A stretch of DNA of 64,000 nt from Magnetospirillum sp. 64-120. Lineage in GTDB: Bacteria > Pseudomonadota > Alphaproteobacteria > Rhodospirillales > Magnetospirillaceae. A program made the position numbers and the translations under genes. Shown here piece by piece: positions 1 to 12,510 of the stretch (positions are counted from its first letter, which is position 1; every line of letters starts with the position of its first letter). Below the pieces are notes generated by a model. It searched no databases. It worked only from the letters and a program-made list of their open reading frames with translations, and was not told where the DNA came from. The stretch covers positions 1 to 64,000 of the forward strand of contig MKVK01000046.1 in assembly GCA_001898825.1 (NCBI GenBank). Direction: 5' to 3'.

Positions 1-620
1 CCGATGCCATAGGTCTGCGGGTCGCAATCCTTGCGCAGGTCGTACTTGGCCCACAATTCCTTGGTCAAGGACCCCCGGCAGCCCTCGGCGAAGATGGTCT
101 GCCGCGCATGCAGTTCCATGCCCGGGGTGTAATTGGCGGTCGGCTGGCCGTCCTTGCCCAGCCCCATGTCGCCGGTGGCCACGCCCTTGACCGAACCGTC
201 GTCGTGATACAGCACCTCGGCGGCGGCGAAGCCGGGATAGATTTCCACCCCCAGCTCCTCGGCCTGGCCGGCCAGCCAGCGGCACAGATTGCCCAAGCTG
301 ATGATGTAGTTGCCGTGGTTGTGCATCTGCGGCGGCGTCGGCAGCTTGAACGCTTTCTTTTCCGTCAGGAACAGGAAGGAATCGTCCTTGGCCGGGCAGT
401 TCAGCGGCGCGTCGCGGTCGCGCCAGTCGGGGATCAGCTCGTCCAGGGCCCGGGTCTCGAACACCGCGCCCGACAGGATGTGGGCGCCCACTTCCGAACC
501 CTTCTCCAGAACGCAAACCGTAAGCTCGGGGTTGATCTGCTTCAGACGGATCGACGCCGACAGACCCGAAGGCCCGCCACCAACGATCACAACGTCGAAT
601 TCCATCGCTTCCCGTTCCAT
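1..620 (-). CDS. Electron transfer flavoprotein:ubiquinone oxidoreductase, N-terminal part (cut by window edge)
   Basis: Reading the minus strand from 620 gives an open frame to the window edge (about 206 residues). It starts MEREAMEFDVVIVGGGPSGLSA, which carries the FAD-binding GxGxxG dinucleotide fold at residues 13-18. It continues with segments typical of the ETF-QO/FixC family, such as EKGSEVGAHILSGAV and a second FAD-contact region ending in FAEGCRGSLTK. The enzyme passes electrons from electron transfer flavoprotein (fatty-acid and amino-acid oxidation) to membrane ubiquinone. The C-terminal 4Fe-4S region lies outside the window. ATG at 620 or at 605 could be the start; 605 gives the more usual N-terminus. 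It is divergent from the uracil-DNA glycosylase gene. Confidence 0.88.
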   Translation of the reverse strand, partial: MEREAMEFDVVIVGGGPSGLSASIRLKQINPELTVCVLEKGSEVGAHILSGAVFETRALDELIPDWRDRDAPLNCPAKDDSFLFLTEKKAFKLPTPPQMHNHGNYIISLGNLCRWLAGQAEELGVEIYPGFAAAEVLYHDDGSVKGVATGDMGLGKDGQPTANYTPGMELHARQTIFAEGCRGSLTKELWAKYDLRKDCDPQTYGI

Positions 621-691
621 GGTGTCCTATCCTTCACCGGCGCCGCCTGATGGCGCGAAGTTTCGCAAAATTCGGTCGCCTCTATAACACA

Positions 692-714
692 GGATTTCGT
701 AAAGATACGAATCC
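692..714. promoter_or_regulatory. Imperfect inverted repeat in the divergent promoter region
   Basis: Arms GGATTTCGTA and TACGAATCC pair except for one extra T, with a four-base spacer. They lie between the divergent ETF-QO and uracil-DNA glycosylase genes, next to a TATAAC-like hexamer at 683-688. This could be an operator, but no regulator can be named from the sequence. Confidence 0.3.
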
Positions 715-753
715 TACAATCGACCCCGGTGTTTGTGATATTTTATTAGCATC

Positions 754-1557
754 ATGCCCCTGGACATCGCCCCCATCGACCTGCTGCGCTGGTACCTGGA
801 TGCCGGCGTCGACGAAGCCGTCGGCGAAATGCCGGTGGACCGTTTCGCCGCTTCGGCCAAGCCGGCGGCGCCGGTTCTGGTGGCGCCGCCGGCGCCCGAC
901 CGGCCGACAGTGGTGGCCGAGGCGCGGCCCATTGTCGCCGTGCCGGCTCAGGACGGGGTTACCGCCGCTCATCTGGCCGCCGGTTGCCAGGATCTGGCGC
1001 AACTGCGCCAGGCCATGGAAGGGTTCGACGGTTTGTCCTTGAAGCGCACCGCCATCAGCACGGTTTTCGCCGACGGCAACCCGGAAGCCGGCGTCATGTG
1101 CATCGGCGAGGCCCCCGGCCAGGAGGAGGACCGGCAGGGGCTGCCCTTCGTCGGCCGCTCGGGCAAGCTGCTGGACCGCATGCTGGGATCCATCGGCCTG
1201 GACCGCGACAGCGCCTATATAACGAATGTCGTCCCGTGGCGGCCGGTGGACAACCGCAAGCCCACTGCCGAGGAAGTGGCCACCTGCCTGCCTTTCGTCA
1301 TCCGCCATGTGGAACTGGTGGACCCCAAGCTGCTGATCCTGTTCGGCGGCGCCGCCGCCTCGGCGCTGTTGGCCCGCCACGAAGGCATCAACCGGCTGCG
1401 CGGGCGGTGGTTCGACTTTTCCTCGCCCGGTCTGCCGCGACCGGTGCCGGCCATGGCCACTTTCCATCCCGCTTATCTGCTGCGCACGCCGGCGGCCAAG
1501 CGCGAGGCGTGGCGCGATTTGCTGGCCATCCGGGCGCGGCTGGACATGCATTCCTAG
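754..1557 (+). CDS. Uracil-DNA glycosylase, family 4 type, apparently without the Fe-S cluster ligands
   Basis: 267 residues. The C-terminal 180 residues carry the family 4/5 glycosylase motifs. These are GEAPGQEED at about 118-126 (water-activating loop), [24 protein letters not shown] and the second active-site motif HPAYLLR at about 238. The enzyme removes uracil from DNA to start base-excision repair. The first 75 residues are a Pro/Ala-rich, low-complexity tail often seen in alphaproteobacterial members. The classical family 4 enzyme binds a 4Fe-4S cluster with four cysteines. Here the first two are absent (GLSLK in place of a C-x2-C region), the third is Trp in VVPWRP, and only the one in TCLPF remains. 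No clear Shine-Dalgarno sequence precedes the ATG. Confidence 0.9.
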   Translation: MPLDIAPIDLLRWYLDAGVDEAVGEMPVDRFAASAKPAAPVLVAPPAPDRPTVVAEARPIVAVPAQDGVTAAHLAAGCQDLAQLRQAMEGFDGLSLKRTAISTVFADGNPEAGVMCIGEAPGQEEDRQGLPFVGRSGKLLDRMLGSIGLDRDSAYITNVVPWRPVDNRKPTAEEVATCLPFVIRHVELVDPKLLILFGGAAASALLARHEGINRLRGRWFDFSSPGLPRPVPAMATFHPAYLLRTPAAKREAWRDLLAIRARLDMHS

Positions 1558-1716
1558 GCGGGGTGGCGTGACTCTGTGTAAGTCTTTGAAATAAAAGATT
1601 TATTTGCCGAAAGCCCATATTTTCCCAGCTTCCGTGCTTGCTTTCCGGTTCGCAGGTCATTTATAAAACCGCGCAGGATGTTCGATATTTTCGATAACAA
1701 CACGAGAGGCGAGGCC

Positions 1717-3531
1717 TTGCGAAACAGGCTCCTCCCGGTGCTGACGGCAGTCATCCTTGGTGCGACCATGCCGGCCTTCGCGGCCGACCGGGCCAAGACC
1801 GACCTTGCGGATGCGTCCGCCGCCGAAGGCACCCGCACCGCTGCGGTGATGCCCGGCATCGGACGCGAGGCCCGTGTGGCCCCGCTGCCGCGTCCGCTGT
1901 CCGCCGATGACGCCGCGCTTTATTCCCGTATCTTCAAGATGCAGGCCGCTGGCCAATGGGCAGCCGCCGACCGCGAGATGGGCAAGCTGAAGGACGACCT
2001 GCTGAAGGGGCACCTGCTGGCCGCCCGTTACCTGAGCTCGGGCTATCGCCCCAAGTATCAGGAATTGCGCGCCTGGATGGCGGAAAACGCCGACCTGCCG
2101 CAATCGGAAGCCATCTACAAGCTGGCCACCGCCAAGGGCGTCAAGGGCTTCGGCGCCCTGAAGCCGCCGGTGCGCGGCGCCTTGAAGGGGACCGGCATCG
2201 ACACGTCGGACGAAGGCGCCAACTGGGAAGGGGCGACCTACAGCGCCGATTCCGGTTCGCCCAAGGCCAAGGCGTTGAAGACCAAGTTCCGCCAACTGCT
2301 GCGCCAGGACAATGGCGCCGCCGCGCTGGCGCTGTTGACCGGCCGCGAGGCCGCCGCCTTGTCCAGCCTGGACGTGGACGAGATGAAGACCCTGATGGCC
2401 GCCGACCATTTCGCCGGTGGCCGCGACGCCGAAGCCGCCGTCTGGGCCGCCCAGGCGGCCGAACGTTCGGGGGTGGAGCTGCCGTCGGCCAATTGGATCG
2501 CCGGTCTGGCGCAATGGCGCATGGGCAAGCCGGAACTGGCCCGCAAGCATTTCGAAGCGGTGGCCAACGCCGATTCGGAATCGTCTTGGATGGTCTCGGC
2601 CGGGGCCTTCTGGGCAGCTCGCGCCAATCTGGTGTCGCGCCGTCCCGAAGTGGTCAACCACTGGCTGGAAATCGCCGCCACTTATCCGCGCACTTTTTAT
2701 GGCATGCTGGCCCGCCAGACCCTGGGATACGAAACCCTGTTTTCGTGGGAAAGCCCGCCGTTCACCGAATCCGACGCCGATCTGCTGATGCGGGCGCCGG
2801 GGACCCGCCGGGCTTTGGCCCTGGTGCAGGTCGGCCAGACCGACCTGGCCGAGGAAGAGCTGCGCAAGACCTATCCGCGGGCCACCAAGGCGTTGCGCCA
2901 GTCCATGATGGTGATGGCCCATGCCGGCGACATGCCCAGCCTGGCGGTGCGCCTGGGCGGCATGACCCCGGGGCTTTTGAACGACGCCGCCGCCTATCCG
3001 CTGCCCGATTGGAGCCCCAAGGGCGGCTGGCAGGTGGACAAGGCCCTGGTCTACGCCTTCGTGCGCCAGGAATCGTCGTTCAACCCCAACGCCAAAAGCG
3101 GTGCCGGCGCTTCGGGGCTGATGCAGCTGATGCCGGCCACCGCGGTGGCCATCGGCGGCCGCGCCGCCCGCGACAACCTGCATGTTCCGGAAGCCAATCT
3201 GGCCTTGGGGCAGAAGTACCTGTCCAAGCTGATGAGCGAGGACCCGGTCAACGGCAACCTGCTGATGCTGGCCGCCGCCTACAACGCCGGTCCCGGCAAG
3301 CTGGGCCAGTGGCTGGCCGCCATCAAGCACAACGACGACCCGCTGCTGTTCATCGAGGCGTTGCCGTCGCGGGAAACCCGCACCTTCGTCGAACGGGTGA
3401 TGACCAATTTCTGGATTTACCGTTCCCGCATGGGCCAGACCTCGCCGTCGCTTGACGCGGTGGCGACCGGGGCTTGGCCGCTTTACGAAGGAATGGATCC
3501 GAAACCGGCGCGCAGGGGCGCCAAAAGCTGA
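1717..3531 (+). CDS. Soluble lytic murein transglycosylase (GH23, Slt type)
   Basis: I start this gene at TTG 1717, preceded by GAGAGGCGAGG at 1704-1714. The product then opens with an excellent Sec signal peptide ([20 protein letters not shown], then FAA and cleavage). An in-frame ATG at 1678 would add a poor, charged leader. About 604 residues. A long helical region, the superhelical U/L part of Slt enzymes, precedes the C-terminal catalytic domain. That domain has the ES motif (VRQESSFNP, catalytic Glu), [10 protein letters not shown] and AAYNAGPGK. It cleaves the glycan strand of peptidoglycan in the periplasm, forming 1,6-anhydro ends. A strong terminator follows. Confidence 0.9.
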   Translation: MRNRLLPVLTAVILGATMPAFAADRAKTDLADASAAEGTRTAAVMPGIGREARVAPLPRPLSADDAALYSRIFKMQAAGQWAAADREMGKLKDDLLKGHLLAARYLSSGYRPKYQELRAWMAENADLPQSEAIYKLATAKGVKGFGALKPPVRGALKGTGIDTSDEGANWEGATYSADSGSPKAKALKTKFRQLLRQDNGAAALALLTGREAAALSSLDVDEMKTLMAADHFAGGRDAEAAVWAAQAAERSGVELPSANWIAGLAQWRMGKPELARKHFEAVANADSESSWMVSAGAFWAARANLVSRRPEVVNHWLEIAATYPRTFYGMLARQTLGYETLFSWESPPFTESDADLLMRAPGTRRALALVQVGQTDLAEEELRKTYPRATKALRQSMMVMAHAGDMPSLAVRLGGMTPGLLNDAAAYPLPDWSPKGGWQVDKALVYAFVRQESSFNPNAKSGAGASGLMQLMPATAVAIGGRAARDNLHVPEANLALGQKYLSKLMSEDPVNGNLLMLAAAYNAGPGKLGQWLAAIKHNDDPLLFIEALPSRETRTFVERVMTNFWIYRSRMGQTSPSLDAVATGAWPLYEGMDPKPARRGAKS

Positions 3532-3571
3532 ACCCCCCGACGTCCGGGCCGGACGGGTTCAGTATGACAGG

Positions 3572-3601
3572 GCAAAGGGGCTTCGGCCCCTTTGCTTTTT
3601 T
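3572..3601 (+). terminator. Rho-independent terminator after the lytic transglycosylase
   Basis: A perfect 10-bp stem GCAAAGGGGC/GCCCCTTTGC closes on a TTCG tetraloop and is followed by six T. Confidence 0.9.
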
Positions 3602-3670
3602 GCCACTTTCCTTTTTCCTGGGGGCGTGCTTTTTCTTGCCCCCAGTCGCTGCTGTGGTATGAAGCCTCCC

Positions 3671-4624
3671 ATGCATATCCTGGAATTCGAAAAGCCCATC
3701 GCCGAGCTTGAAGGCAAGATTGAAGAGTTGCGCCATCTGACAGATGGTGGCGACGTCAACATCGCCGACGAGGTTGGACGCCTTCAGACCAAGGTCGACA
3801 AGCTGCTGCGTTCGACCTACGCCAAGCTGACGCCCTGGCAGAAGACGCAGGTGGCCCGCCACCCCGACCGTCCGCATGCGCTGGATTACATCCGCACCCT
3901 GATCACCGATTTCACCCCCCTGGCCGGCGACCGCTGTTTTGGCGAGGACAACGCCATCGTCGGTGGGCTGGGACGTTTCCGGGGGCAGTCGGTGATGGTG
4001 CTGGGCCATGAAAAGGGCCACGACACCGAAACCCGCCTGAAGCACAATTTCGGCATGGCCAAGCCCGAAGGCTATCGCAAGGCGGTGCGCCTGATGGAAA
4101 TGGCCGACCATTTCCAGGTGCCCGTCCTGACCTTGGTGGACACCGCCGGCGCCTATCCCGGCGTCGAGGCGGAAGCCCGTGGCCAGGCCGAGGCCATCGC
4201 GCGGTCCATCGAAACCTGCCTGGACGTCCGGGTGCCCTTCGTCACCGCCATCATCGGTGAAGGCGGTTCGGGCGGCGCCATCGCCCTGGCCACCGCCAAC
4301 ACGGTGCTGATGCTGGAACACGCCATCTATTCGGTGATCAGCCCGGAAGGCTGTGCTTCGATCCTGTGGCGTTCCGGCGAGAACGCCAAGGACGCCGCCG
4401 AGGCCCTGCGCCTGACCGCCCAGGACCTGCACAAATTGGGCGTCTGCGACGGCATCGTCGACGAACCCCTGGGTGGCGCCCACCGCAACCGCGAACTGAT
4501 GATGCAGAACCTGTCGGCGGCGCTGGACAGCGCGTTGCGCGGCATGGGCGGCGTCGAAGGCGGGGTGCTGCGGGCGCGGCGGCGCGAGAAGTTCCTGGCC
4601 ATGGGCCGTGGCGGCCTGGCTTGA
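3671..4624 (+). CDS. accA: Acetyl-CoA carboxylase carboxyltransferase subunit alpha
   Basis: 317 residues from ATG 3671 ([20 protein letters not shown]), the start that matches the usual AccA N-terminus. ATG 3659 four codons earlier is also possible, and neither has a clear ribosome binding site. The body is the crotonase-fold carboxyltransferase: [10 protein letters not shown]-like region, [38 protein letters not shown] and the oxyanion segment [12 protein letters not shown]. With AccD it transfers the carboxyl group from biotin to acetyl-CoA to make malonyl-CoA for fatty-acid synthesis in the cytoplasm. accD is not nearby in this window, as is common. The preceding terminator isolates it from the lytic transglycosylase. 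Confidence 0.96.
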   Translation: MHILEFEKPIAELEGKIEELRHLTDGGDVNIADEVGRLQTKVDKLLRSTYAKLTPWQKTQVARHPDRPHALDYIRTLITDFTPLAGDRCFGEDNAIVGGLGRFRGQSVMVLGHEKGHDTETRLKHNFGMAKPEGYRKAVRLMEMADHFQVPVLTLVDTAGAYPGVEAEARGQAEAIARSIETCLDVRVPFVTAIIGEGGSGGAIALATANTVLMLEHAIYSVISPEGCASILWRSGENAKDAAEALRLTAQDLHKLGVCDGIVDEPLGGAHRNRELMMQNLSAALDSALRGMGGVEGGVLRARRREKFLAMGRGGLA

Positions 4625-4646
4625 TCCCTGACTTCAAGGTGACGCC

Positions 4647-5387
4647 ATGAATGCGGTGCCCGAACTGGCGGTGGTTGTTCCCGTCAAGAACGAAGCCGAC
4701 AACATCGAGCCCTTGGTGCGCGAAATTTACGCGGCCTTGGACGGTGTCGCCGAGTTCGAGATCATCTATGTGGATGACGGTTCCACCGATGCCACCTTGG
4801 CCAAGCTGGCCGAGACGCGGGCCAAGTTCCCGCGTCTGCGCTTTGTGCGTCACAAGGTCAGTTGCGGTCAAAGCCAAGCCATCGCCACCGCCGTCAAGCA
4901 CGCGGTGGCGCCGTTGATCATGATGCTGGACGGTGACGGCCAGAACGATCCGGCCGACATCCCCAACATGCTGGCCCGCTGGAAATCCGAACCGGAGGCC
5001 AGCCGCGAAAAGCTGCTGATCGCCGGCTGGCGCGCCAACCGCAAGGACACCTCGTCGCGGCGTTGGGCGTCGAAGGCGGCCAACGCCATCCGCGCCTGGG
5101 CGCTGAAGGACAACACCCCGGATACCGGTTGCGGGTCCAAGATGTTTTCCCGCGCCCTGTTCCTGGACCTGCCGCGCTTCGACCACATGCACCGTTACCT
5201 GCCGGCGCTGACCATCCGGGCCGGCGGCACGGTGGAATCGGTGGTGGTCAACCACCGCCCGCGTGGGGCCGGCGCCTCCAATTACAGCAATTTCCGTCGT
5301 GCCCTGGTGGGGGTTCCCGATCTGCTGGGGGTGATGTGGCTGATGCGCCGCTCACGCAACCCGTCGGTCGAAATCCCCCCGCAATGA
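4647..5387 (+). CDS. Glycosyltransferase family 2 (polyprenyl-phosphate sugar transferase type)
   Basis: 246 residues after an AAGGTG ribosome binding site. The GT-A fold shows VVVPVKNEADNI at the N-terminus, VDDGSTD at about 42-48 and the metal-binding LDGDGQNDP at about 93-101. It is closest in layout to dolichyl- or undecaprenyl-phosphate mannose/glucose synthases (DPM1-like), which load a sugar onto a lipid carrier at the inner face of the membrane. There is no C-terminal membrane segment. Its stop overlaps the start of the next gene (ATGA), so translation is probably coupled to the VTT membrane protein. The sugar and acceptor cannot be read from the sequence. Confidence 0.85.
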   Translation: MNAVPELAVVVPVKNEADNIEPLVREIYAALDGVAEFEIIYVDDGSTDATLAKLAETRAKFPRLRFVRHKVSCGQSQAIATAVKHAVAPLIMMLDGDGQNDPADIPNMLARWKSEPEASREKLLIAGWRANRKDTSSRRWASKAANAIRAWALKDNTPDTGCGSKMFSRALFLDLPRFDHMHRYLPALTIRAGGTVESVVVNHRPRGAGASNYSNFRRALVGVPDLLGVMWLMRRSRNPSVEIPPQ

Positions 5388-6100
5388 GCGATACCGCCAT
5401 GGCCGCCAAGCGCCATCCGCTGTTGGATCCCAAGGTGCTGCTGCGCGGTCTGGTGATGATCGTCACCCTGGCCGGGGTGGGCTATCTGCTGGAAGGCGTC
5501 GGCCTGCGCTCAATGTTCGATTCCGCCTGGGTGGACCATGAAATCCGTGGCCAGGGCCTGTTGGGCGAAGCCTTGTTCCTGCTGGTCGGCGCCGGCGTCG
5601 TCGCCCTGGGGCTGCCGCGTCAGGCGGTGTGCTTTTTGGGTGGCTATGCCTTCGGCTTCGTCTTCGGGACCGTGCTGGCCTTGGCGGCGACGCTGCTGGG
5701 GTCGCTTTCGGTGTTCTATTACGCCCGTTTCATGGGGCGCGACTTCCTGCTGCGCCGCTTTCCCGGCCAGACCAAGCGGCTGGACGAGATGCTGGCCGGC
5801 AACCCGTTGGTCGCCGCCCTGATTTTGCGCCTGTTCCCGCTGTCCAACGGTCTGGCGGTCAATATCGGCGCCGGGGTGTCCGGGGTGAAGGCCATCCCGT
5901 TCTTCGTCGGATCGCTGCTGGGCTATTTGCCGCAGACCTTGATCTTCACCGTGCTGGGCGGCGGCATGGAACTGGCCCCGGTGGCCAACACCATTTTGTC
6001 GGCGGCTTTGTTCGTGGTGTCATCCATCCTGGGTTTCTGGCTGTGGCGGCGTTATCGTGTCCGCCACGGACTGTCCGTGGACGAAAACGAGGAAAGCTGA
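5384..6100 (+). CDS. TVP38/TMEM64 (VTT-domain) inner-membrane protein
   Basis: 238 residues, starting inside the stop of the glycosyltransferase gene. Five or six hydrophobic segments surround the VTT/DedA-like core. The core shows GLPRQAVCFLGGYAFGFVFG, then a re-entrant-type segment with RLFPLSNGLAVNIGAGVSGV and GSLLGYLPQTLIF. Members of this superfamily include lipid scramblases and polyprenyl-phosphate recycling proteins. Coupling to a polyprenyl-phosphate glycosyltransferase fits a role in moving a lipid-linked sugar across the membrane, but that is inference. The next gene starts at the last base of its stop. Confidence 0.85.
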   Translation: MSDTAMAAKRHPLLDPKVLLRGLVMIVTLAGVGYLLEGVGLRSMFDSAWVDHEIRGQGLLGEALFLLVGAGVVALGLPRQAVCFLGGYAFGFVFGTVLALAATLLGSLSVFYYARFMGRDFLLRRFPGQTKRLDEMLAGNPLVAALILRLFPLSNGLAVNIGAGVSGVKAIPFFVGSLLGYLPQTLIFTVLGGGMELAPVANTILSAALFVVSSILGFWLWRRYRVRHGLSVDENEES

Positions 6101-6687
6101 TGAAGCGGATCGCGGCGTTGATGTTGACTGGTTTGGCCCTGGCGGCTTGCCAGACCAATGCCGATCCGGAAACGGCCCCCACCGTCGCCGCAAGCCCCCG
6201 GGCTGCGGTCCACGCGCCACTGCCCATGGTCGAACGCTCGCGCCAGGACGCCAACCGTGACGACGTGATCCAGTCCATGGTCCAACGCAAGATCCGTGCG
6301 CTGGACCCGTCATCCTATCGCGCCGTCACCGTCGAGGTGTGGAACGGCTCGGTGCTGTTGATGGGGGCGGTGATCAAGCCCGAACAGCGGCGCCGCGCCG
6401 AACAGAACGCCGTCAGCGTTTCTGGTGCCAAGATCGTCATCAACGAATTGGTGCTGGCCGAGGACCGGGCCTTGGACCTGTTCCTGCCCAACACCGCCAT
6501 GGAAGCCAAAGTTCGCCAGTCGCTGGGGATCGAAGGCAAGTCGGGTGTGATCGTGCGTGTGCTGAACAACGTGGCCTTCCTGCTGGGCGGCGCCACCGAC
6601 AAAGCCCAGGCGCAGACCTTGCGTGAAGATGCCGGCGAGGTGGAGGGCATCAAATGGGTGGTCGCCCATCTGGCCCCCACGCCATGA
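6100..6687 (+). CDS. BON-domain lipoprotein
   Basis: 195 residues. A type II signal peptide with lipobox LALAAC (Cys at about 16) indicates export and lipid anchoring. Two BON-like repeats follow. The first runs from about residue 45 (DDVIQSMVQRKI ... VEVWNGSVLLMGAV). The second has VRQSLGIEGKSGVIVRVLNN and GGATDKAQAQTLRE. The layout resembles OsmY and DolP/YraP, envelope-integrity proteins that bind anionic phospholipid. Start and stop overlap with the upstream VTT gene (TGATG), so it is the third gene of a tightly packed operon and ends at a bidirectional terminator. Confidence 0.85.
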   Translation: MKRIAALMLTGLALAACQTNADPETAPTVAASPRAAVHAPLPMVERSRQDANRDDVIQSMVQRKIRALDPSSYRAVTVEVWNGSVLLMGAVIKPEQRRRAEQNAVSVSGAKIVINELVLAEDRALDLFLPNTAMEAKVRQSLGIEGKSGVIVRVLNNVAFLLGGATDKAQAQTLREDAGEVEGIKWVVAHLAPTP

Positions 6688-6716
6688 AAAAAGCCCGGGG
6701 CTAACCCGGGCTTTTT
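6688..6716. terminator. Bidirectional terminator between the BON lipoprotein and greA
   Basis: Stem AAGCCCGGG/CCCGGGCTT has A and T runs on both sides. It lies between convergent genes and can end transcription in both directions. Confidence 0.85.
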
Positions 6717-6739
6717 CGTTTTCGTATCCCTGACGGCGG

Positions 6740-7213
6740 TCAGACGAACTTCACGTCCACCACTTCGTAGGACTTCGACCCGCCCGGCGTGGTGACTTCC
6801 ACCGTGTCGCCGATATGCTTGCCGATGAGCGCCCGGGCCAGCGGCGAATGCACGCTCATGCGGCCCGACTTGATGTCGGCTTCGTGGGCGCCGACGATGG
6901 TGTAGACCACCTCGTCGTCGGAATCCTCGTCGGCCAGGGTGACGGTGGCGCCGAAGCGCACCTGGTCGCCCGACATCTGGGTCACGTCGATGACCTGGGC
7001 GCGGCTGATGATGTCTTCCAGCTCGGCCACCCGGCCTTCGATGAAGCTCTGGCGCTCGCGGGCGGCATGGTATTCGGCGTTTTCCGACAGATCGCCATGC
7101 TCACGCGCTTCGGCGATGGCCTTGATCACCGCCGGGCGTTCAACCGCCTTCAGATTGCGCAATTCGTCCTCCAGCGCGGTCAAACCGGCCGGAGTCATCG
7201 GGATTTTTTCCAT
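6740..7213 (-). CDS. greA: Transcription elongation factor GreA
   Basis: 157 residues, the normal family length. The N-terminal coiled coil begins MEKIPMTPAGLTALEDELRN and carries LSENAEYHAARERQ, the acidic tip region that enters the RNA polymerase secondary channel. The FKBP-like C-terminal domain has VRFGATVTL and SPLARALIGKHIGDTVEVTTPGG. GreA stimulates cleavage of backtracked RNA. It lies 18 bp downstream of carB on the same strand, so it probably also belongs to the car transcript. Confidence 0.96.
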   Translation of the reverse strand: MEKIPMTPAGLTALEDELRNLKAVERPAVIKAIAEAREHGDLSENAEYHAARERQSFIEGRVAELEDIISRAQVIDVTQMSGDQVRFGATVTLADEDSDDEVVYTIVGAHEADIKSGRMSVHSPLARALIGKHIGDTVEVTTPGGSKSYEVVDVKFV

Positions 7214-7231
7214 TCCTTCAGAGCCCCCGCA

Positions 7232-10483
<3,252 letters not shown>

Positions 10484-10546
10484 GGCGGAACGCTTCCAGA
10501 TAAGGTTTGGGGTGCGATCGGCGCACCCCTGTCAAAACGGGCTTAC

Positions 10547-11710
10547 TTACTTCGACTTGGCGATCAAGTCGACGAAGCGGTCGAACAAATAATGGCTGTC
10601 CATCGGCCCGGGGCTGGCTTCCGGGTGGTACTGGACGGAAAACACCGGCTTGTCCTTGGCCTTGATGCCTTCCACCGACTTGTCGAACAAGGACCGGTGG
10701 GTCACTTCCACGTTGGCGGGCAGCGAAGCCTCGTCCACCACGAAACCGTGGTTCTGGCTGGTGATTTCCACCTTGCCGGTTTCCAGGTCCTTGACCGGAT
10801 GGTTGGCGCCGCGATGGCCGGTGTCCATCTTGAAGGTCTTGGCGCCCAATGCCAGGGACAGCATCTGGTGGCCCAGGCAAATGCCGAAGATCGGCTTGCC
10901 GGCGTCGATGACGCCCTTGATCATCGGCACGGCGTATTCGCCGGTGGCCGCCGGGTCGCCGGGGCCGTTGGACAGGAAGACGCCGTCGGGCTGATGACGC
11001 AGCACGTCCTCGGCGGTGGACTTGGCCGGCAGCACGGTGACCTTGCAGCCAGCGCTGGCCAGGCAGCGCAGGATGTTGCGCTTGGCCCCAAAATCGATGG
11101 CCACCACGTGGAACTTGGGATCGGCTTGCTTGCCATAGCCTTCGGTCAGCGACCATTCGGTCTCGTCCCAGGCGTAGCCTTGGGTGCAGGAAACGTCCTG
11201 CGCCAGGTCCATGCCTTCCAGGCCGGGCCAAGCCTGGGCCTTTTCCCAGGCGGCTTGCAGATCGACATTGCCGTCGGGGGCGTGGACGACGACGCCGTTG
11301 GGGGCGCCCACGTCGCGGATGCGACGGGTCAGCGCCCGGGTGTCGATTCCGGCCAGGCCGATCATGTTGAACGACTTCAGCCAGGCGTCCAGATGCTTGG
11401 CGGCGCGCCAGTTGGCCGGCTCGGTGATGTCGGCGCGTATGATCAGGCCACGGGCGGCGGGCGTCACCGTCTCGATGTCTTCGGCGTTGGTGCCGACATT
11501 GCCGATATGGGGGAAGGTGAAGGTGATGATCTGGCCGGCATAGCTGGGATCGGTCAGGGTTTCCTGATAGCCGGTCATGGCGGTGTTGAACACCACTTCA
11601 CCCACCGACATGCCGGCCGCGCCCAAGCCCTTGCCCCACAGCACGGTGCCGTCGGCCAGGACCAGGGCGGCGGTGGCGCCGGGGGGGCGCGGGATGTCGA
11701 AGTTGGGCAT
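10547..11710 (-). CDS. carA: Carbamoyl-phosphate synthase small (glutaminase) subunit
   Basis: 387 residues. The N-terminal CPSase small-chain domain (MSVGEVVFNTAMTGYQE, DPSYAGQIITFTFPHIGN) is followed by a class I glutamine amidotransferase domain. That domain has FLSNGPGDP, the nucleophile elbow FGICLGHQM and the His-Glu end HPEASPGP. It hydrolyses glutamine and channels ammonia to CarB. It is the first gene of carA-carB-greA on the minus strand. Confidence 0.98.
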   Translation of the reverse strand: MPNFDIPRPPGATAALVLADGTVLWGKGLGAAGMSVGEVVFNTAMTGYQETLTDPSYAGQIITFTFPHIGNVGTNAEDIETVTPAARGLIIRADITEPANWRAAKHLDAWLKSFNMIGLAGIDTRALTRRIRDVGAPNGVVVHAPDGNVDLQAAWEKAQAWPGLEGMDLAQDVSCTQGYAWDETEWSLTEGYGKQADPKFHVVAIDFGAKRNILRCLASAGCKVTVLPAKSTAEDVLRHQPDGVFLSNGPGDPAATGEYAVPMIKGVIDAGKPIFGICLGHQMLSLALGAKTFKMDTGHRGANHPVKDLETGKVEITSQNHGFVVDEASLPANVEVTHRSLFDKSVEGIKAKDKPVFSVQYHPEASPGPMDSHYLFDRFVDLIAKSK

Positions 11711-12026
11711 GGCGGTCCTTTTTCGTGGCGTGTCGTCCCGGCGGGGCCAGGACGAGGGTGTCTATAATATGCGTTAGGCCGCACAAGAACGCGAGGACCT
11801 GCCCGTATTTTCTCAGGCTCAGTCCTGCGGAAGGGACCCGTCGTGGTCCGAGATGCGGCAGGTAAACGGCCGCTTCTTATAGAAATCCGCCGCTCCCGTC
11901 AAGGATTCCAAAACCAAAGGAATTCAACCCCATAATGCGCGACAGAGTCGTTGCTATGGGCGGCGATTCCGGCTAGCGTTATCGCTTTCTTTCGTCCGGG
12001 GGGACGGGATTTTCCGGGGAGGCCCC
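11711..12026. promoter_or_regulatory. Divergent promoter region carA / yqeY-dnaG-rpoD
   Basis: 316 bp without a gene. On the minus strand a TTCTTG hexamer at about 11786-11791 and a TATAGA hexamer at about 11763-11768 with a 17-bp spacer are a possible carA promoter. Nested inverted repeats lie at 11824-11862 (CCTGC...GCAGG enclosing GGACC...GGTCC). No pyrimidine- or arginine-responsive leader is recognisable. On the plus strand a GGGGAGG Shine-Dalgarno sequence precedes the next gene. Confidence 0.4.
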
Positions 12027-12485
12027 ATGCTGCGTCCGCAGCTCAACGATGCTTTGAAAGCCGCCATGCTGTCCAAGGACAGCCGGGTCGTGTCCACCAT
12101 TCGTCTGATCCTTGCGGCCCTGAAGGACCGCGACATCGCGGCGCGTTCGCGCGGCGTGATGGACGGCATCGGCGACGACGAAATCCTGTCCATGCTGCAA
12201 TCCATGATCAAGCAGCGCCGCGAAAGCATTTCGCTTTACGAACAAGGCGGCCGCTTGGAACTGGCGCAGCAGGAGCAGGACGAAATCGCCATCATCGAGC
12301 GGTTCCTGCCCCGCCAGCTGAACGAGGAAGAGATGAATGCGGCGGTTTCCGCCGTCATCGCTGAATTGGGCGCTGTCGGCATCAAGGACATGGGCCGGGT
12401 GATGGCCGCCTTGAAGGAACGTCACGCCGGCACCATGGATTTCACCAAGGCCAGCGCGACGACCAAAAAGCTGCTGGGCGCCTGA
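12027..12485 (+). CDS. GatB/YqeY-domain protein
   Basis: 152 residues, a stand-alone YqeY domain of the family's usual size. Typical features are MLRPQLNDALKAAMLSKDSRV near the start, the RIL-type LILAALKDRDI, and IERFLPRQLNEEEM in the middle. The fold matches the tail domain of the GatB amidotransferase subunit, which binds tRNA. The cellular function of the free form is not established. It is 25 bp upstream of dnaG, a common arrangement in alphaproteobacteria. Confidence 0.92.
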   Translation: MLRPQLNDALKAAMLSKDSRVVSTIRLILAALKDRDIAARSRGVMDGIGDDEILSMLQSMIKQRRESISLYEQGGRLELAQQEQDEIAIIERFLPRQLNEEEMNAAVSAVIAELGAVGIKDMGRVMAALKERHAGTMDFTKASATTKKLLGA

Positions 12486-12510
12486 TCCATCGGTTGAAAG
12501 GGTAGGGCAA

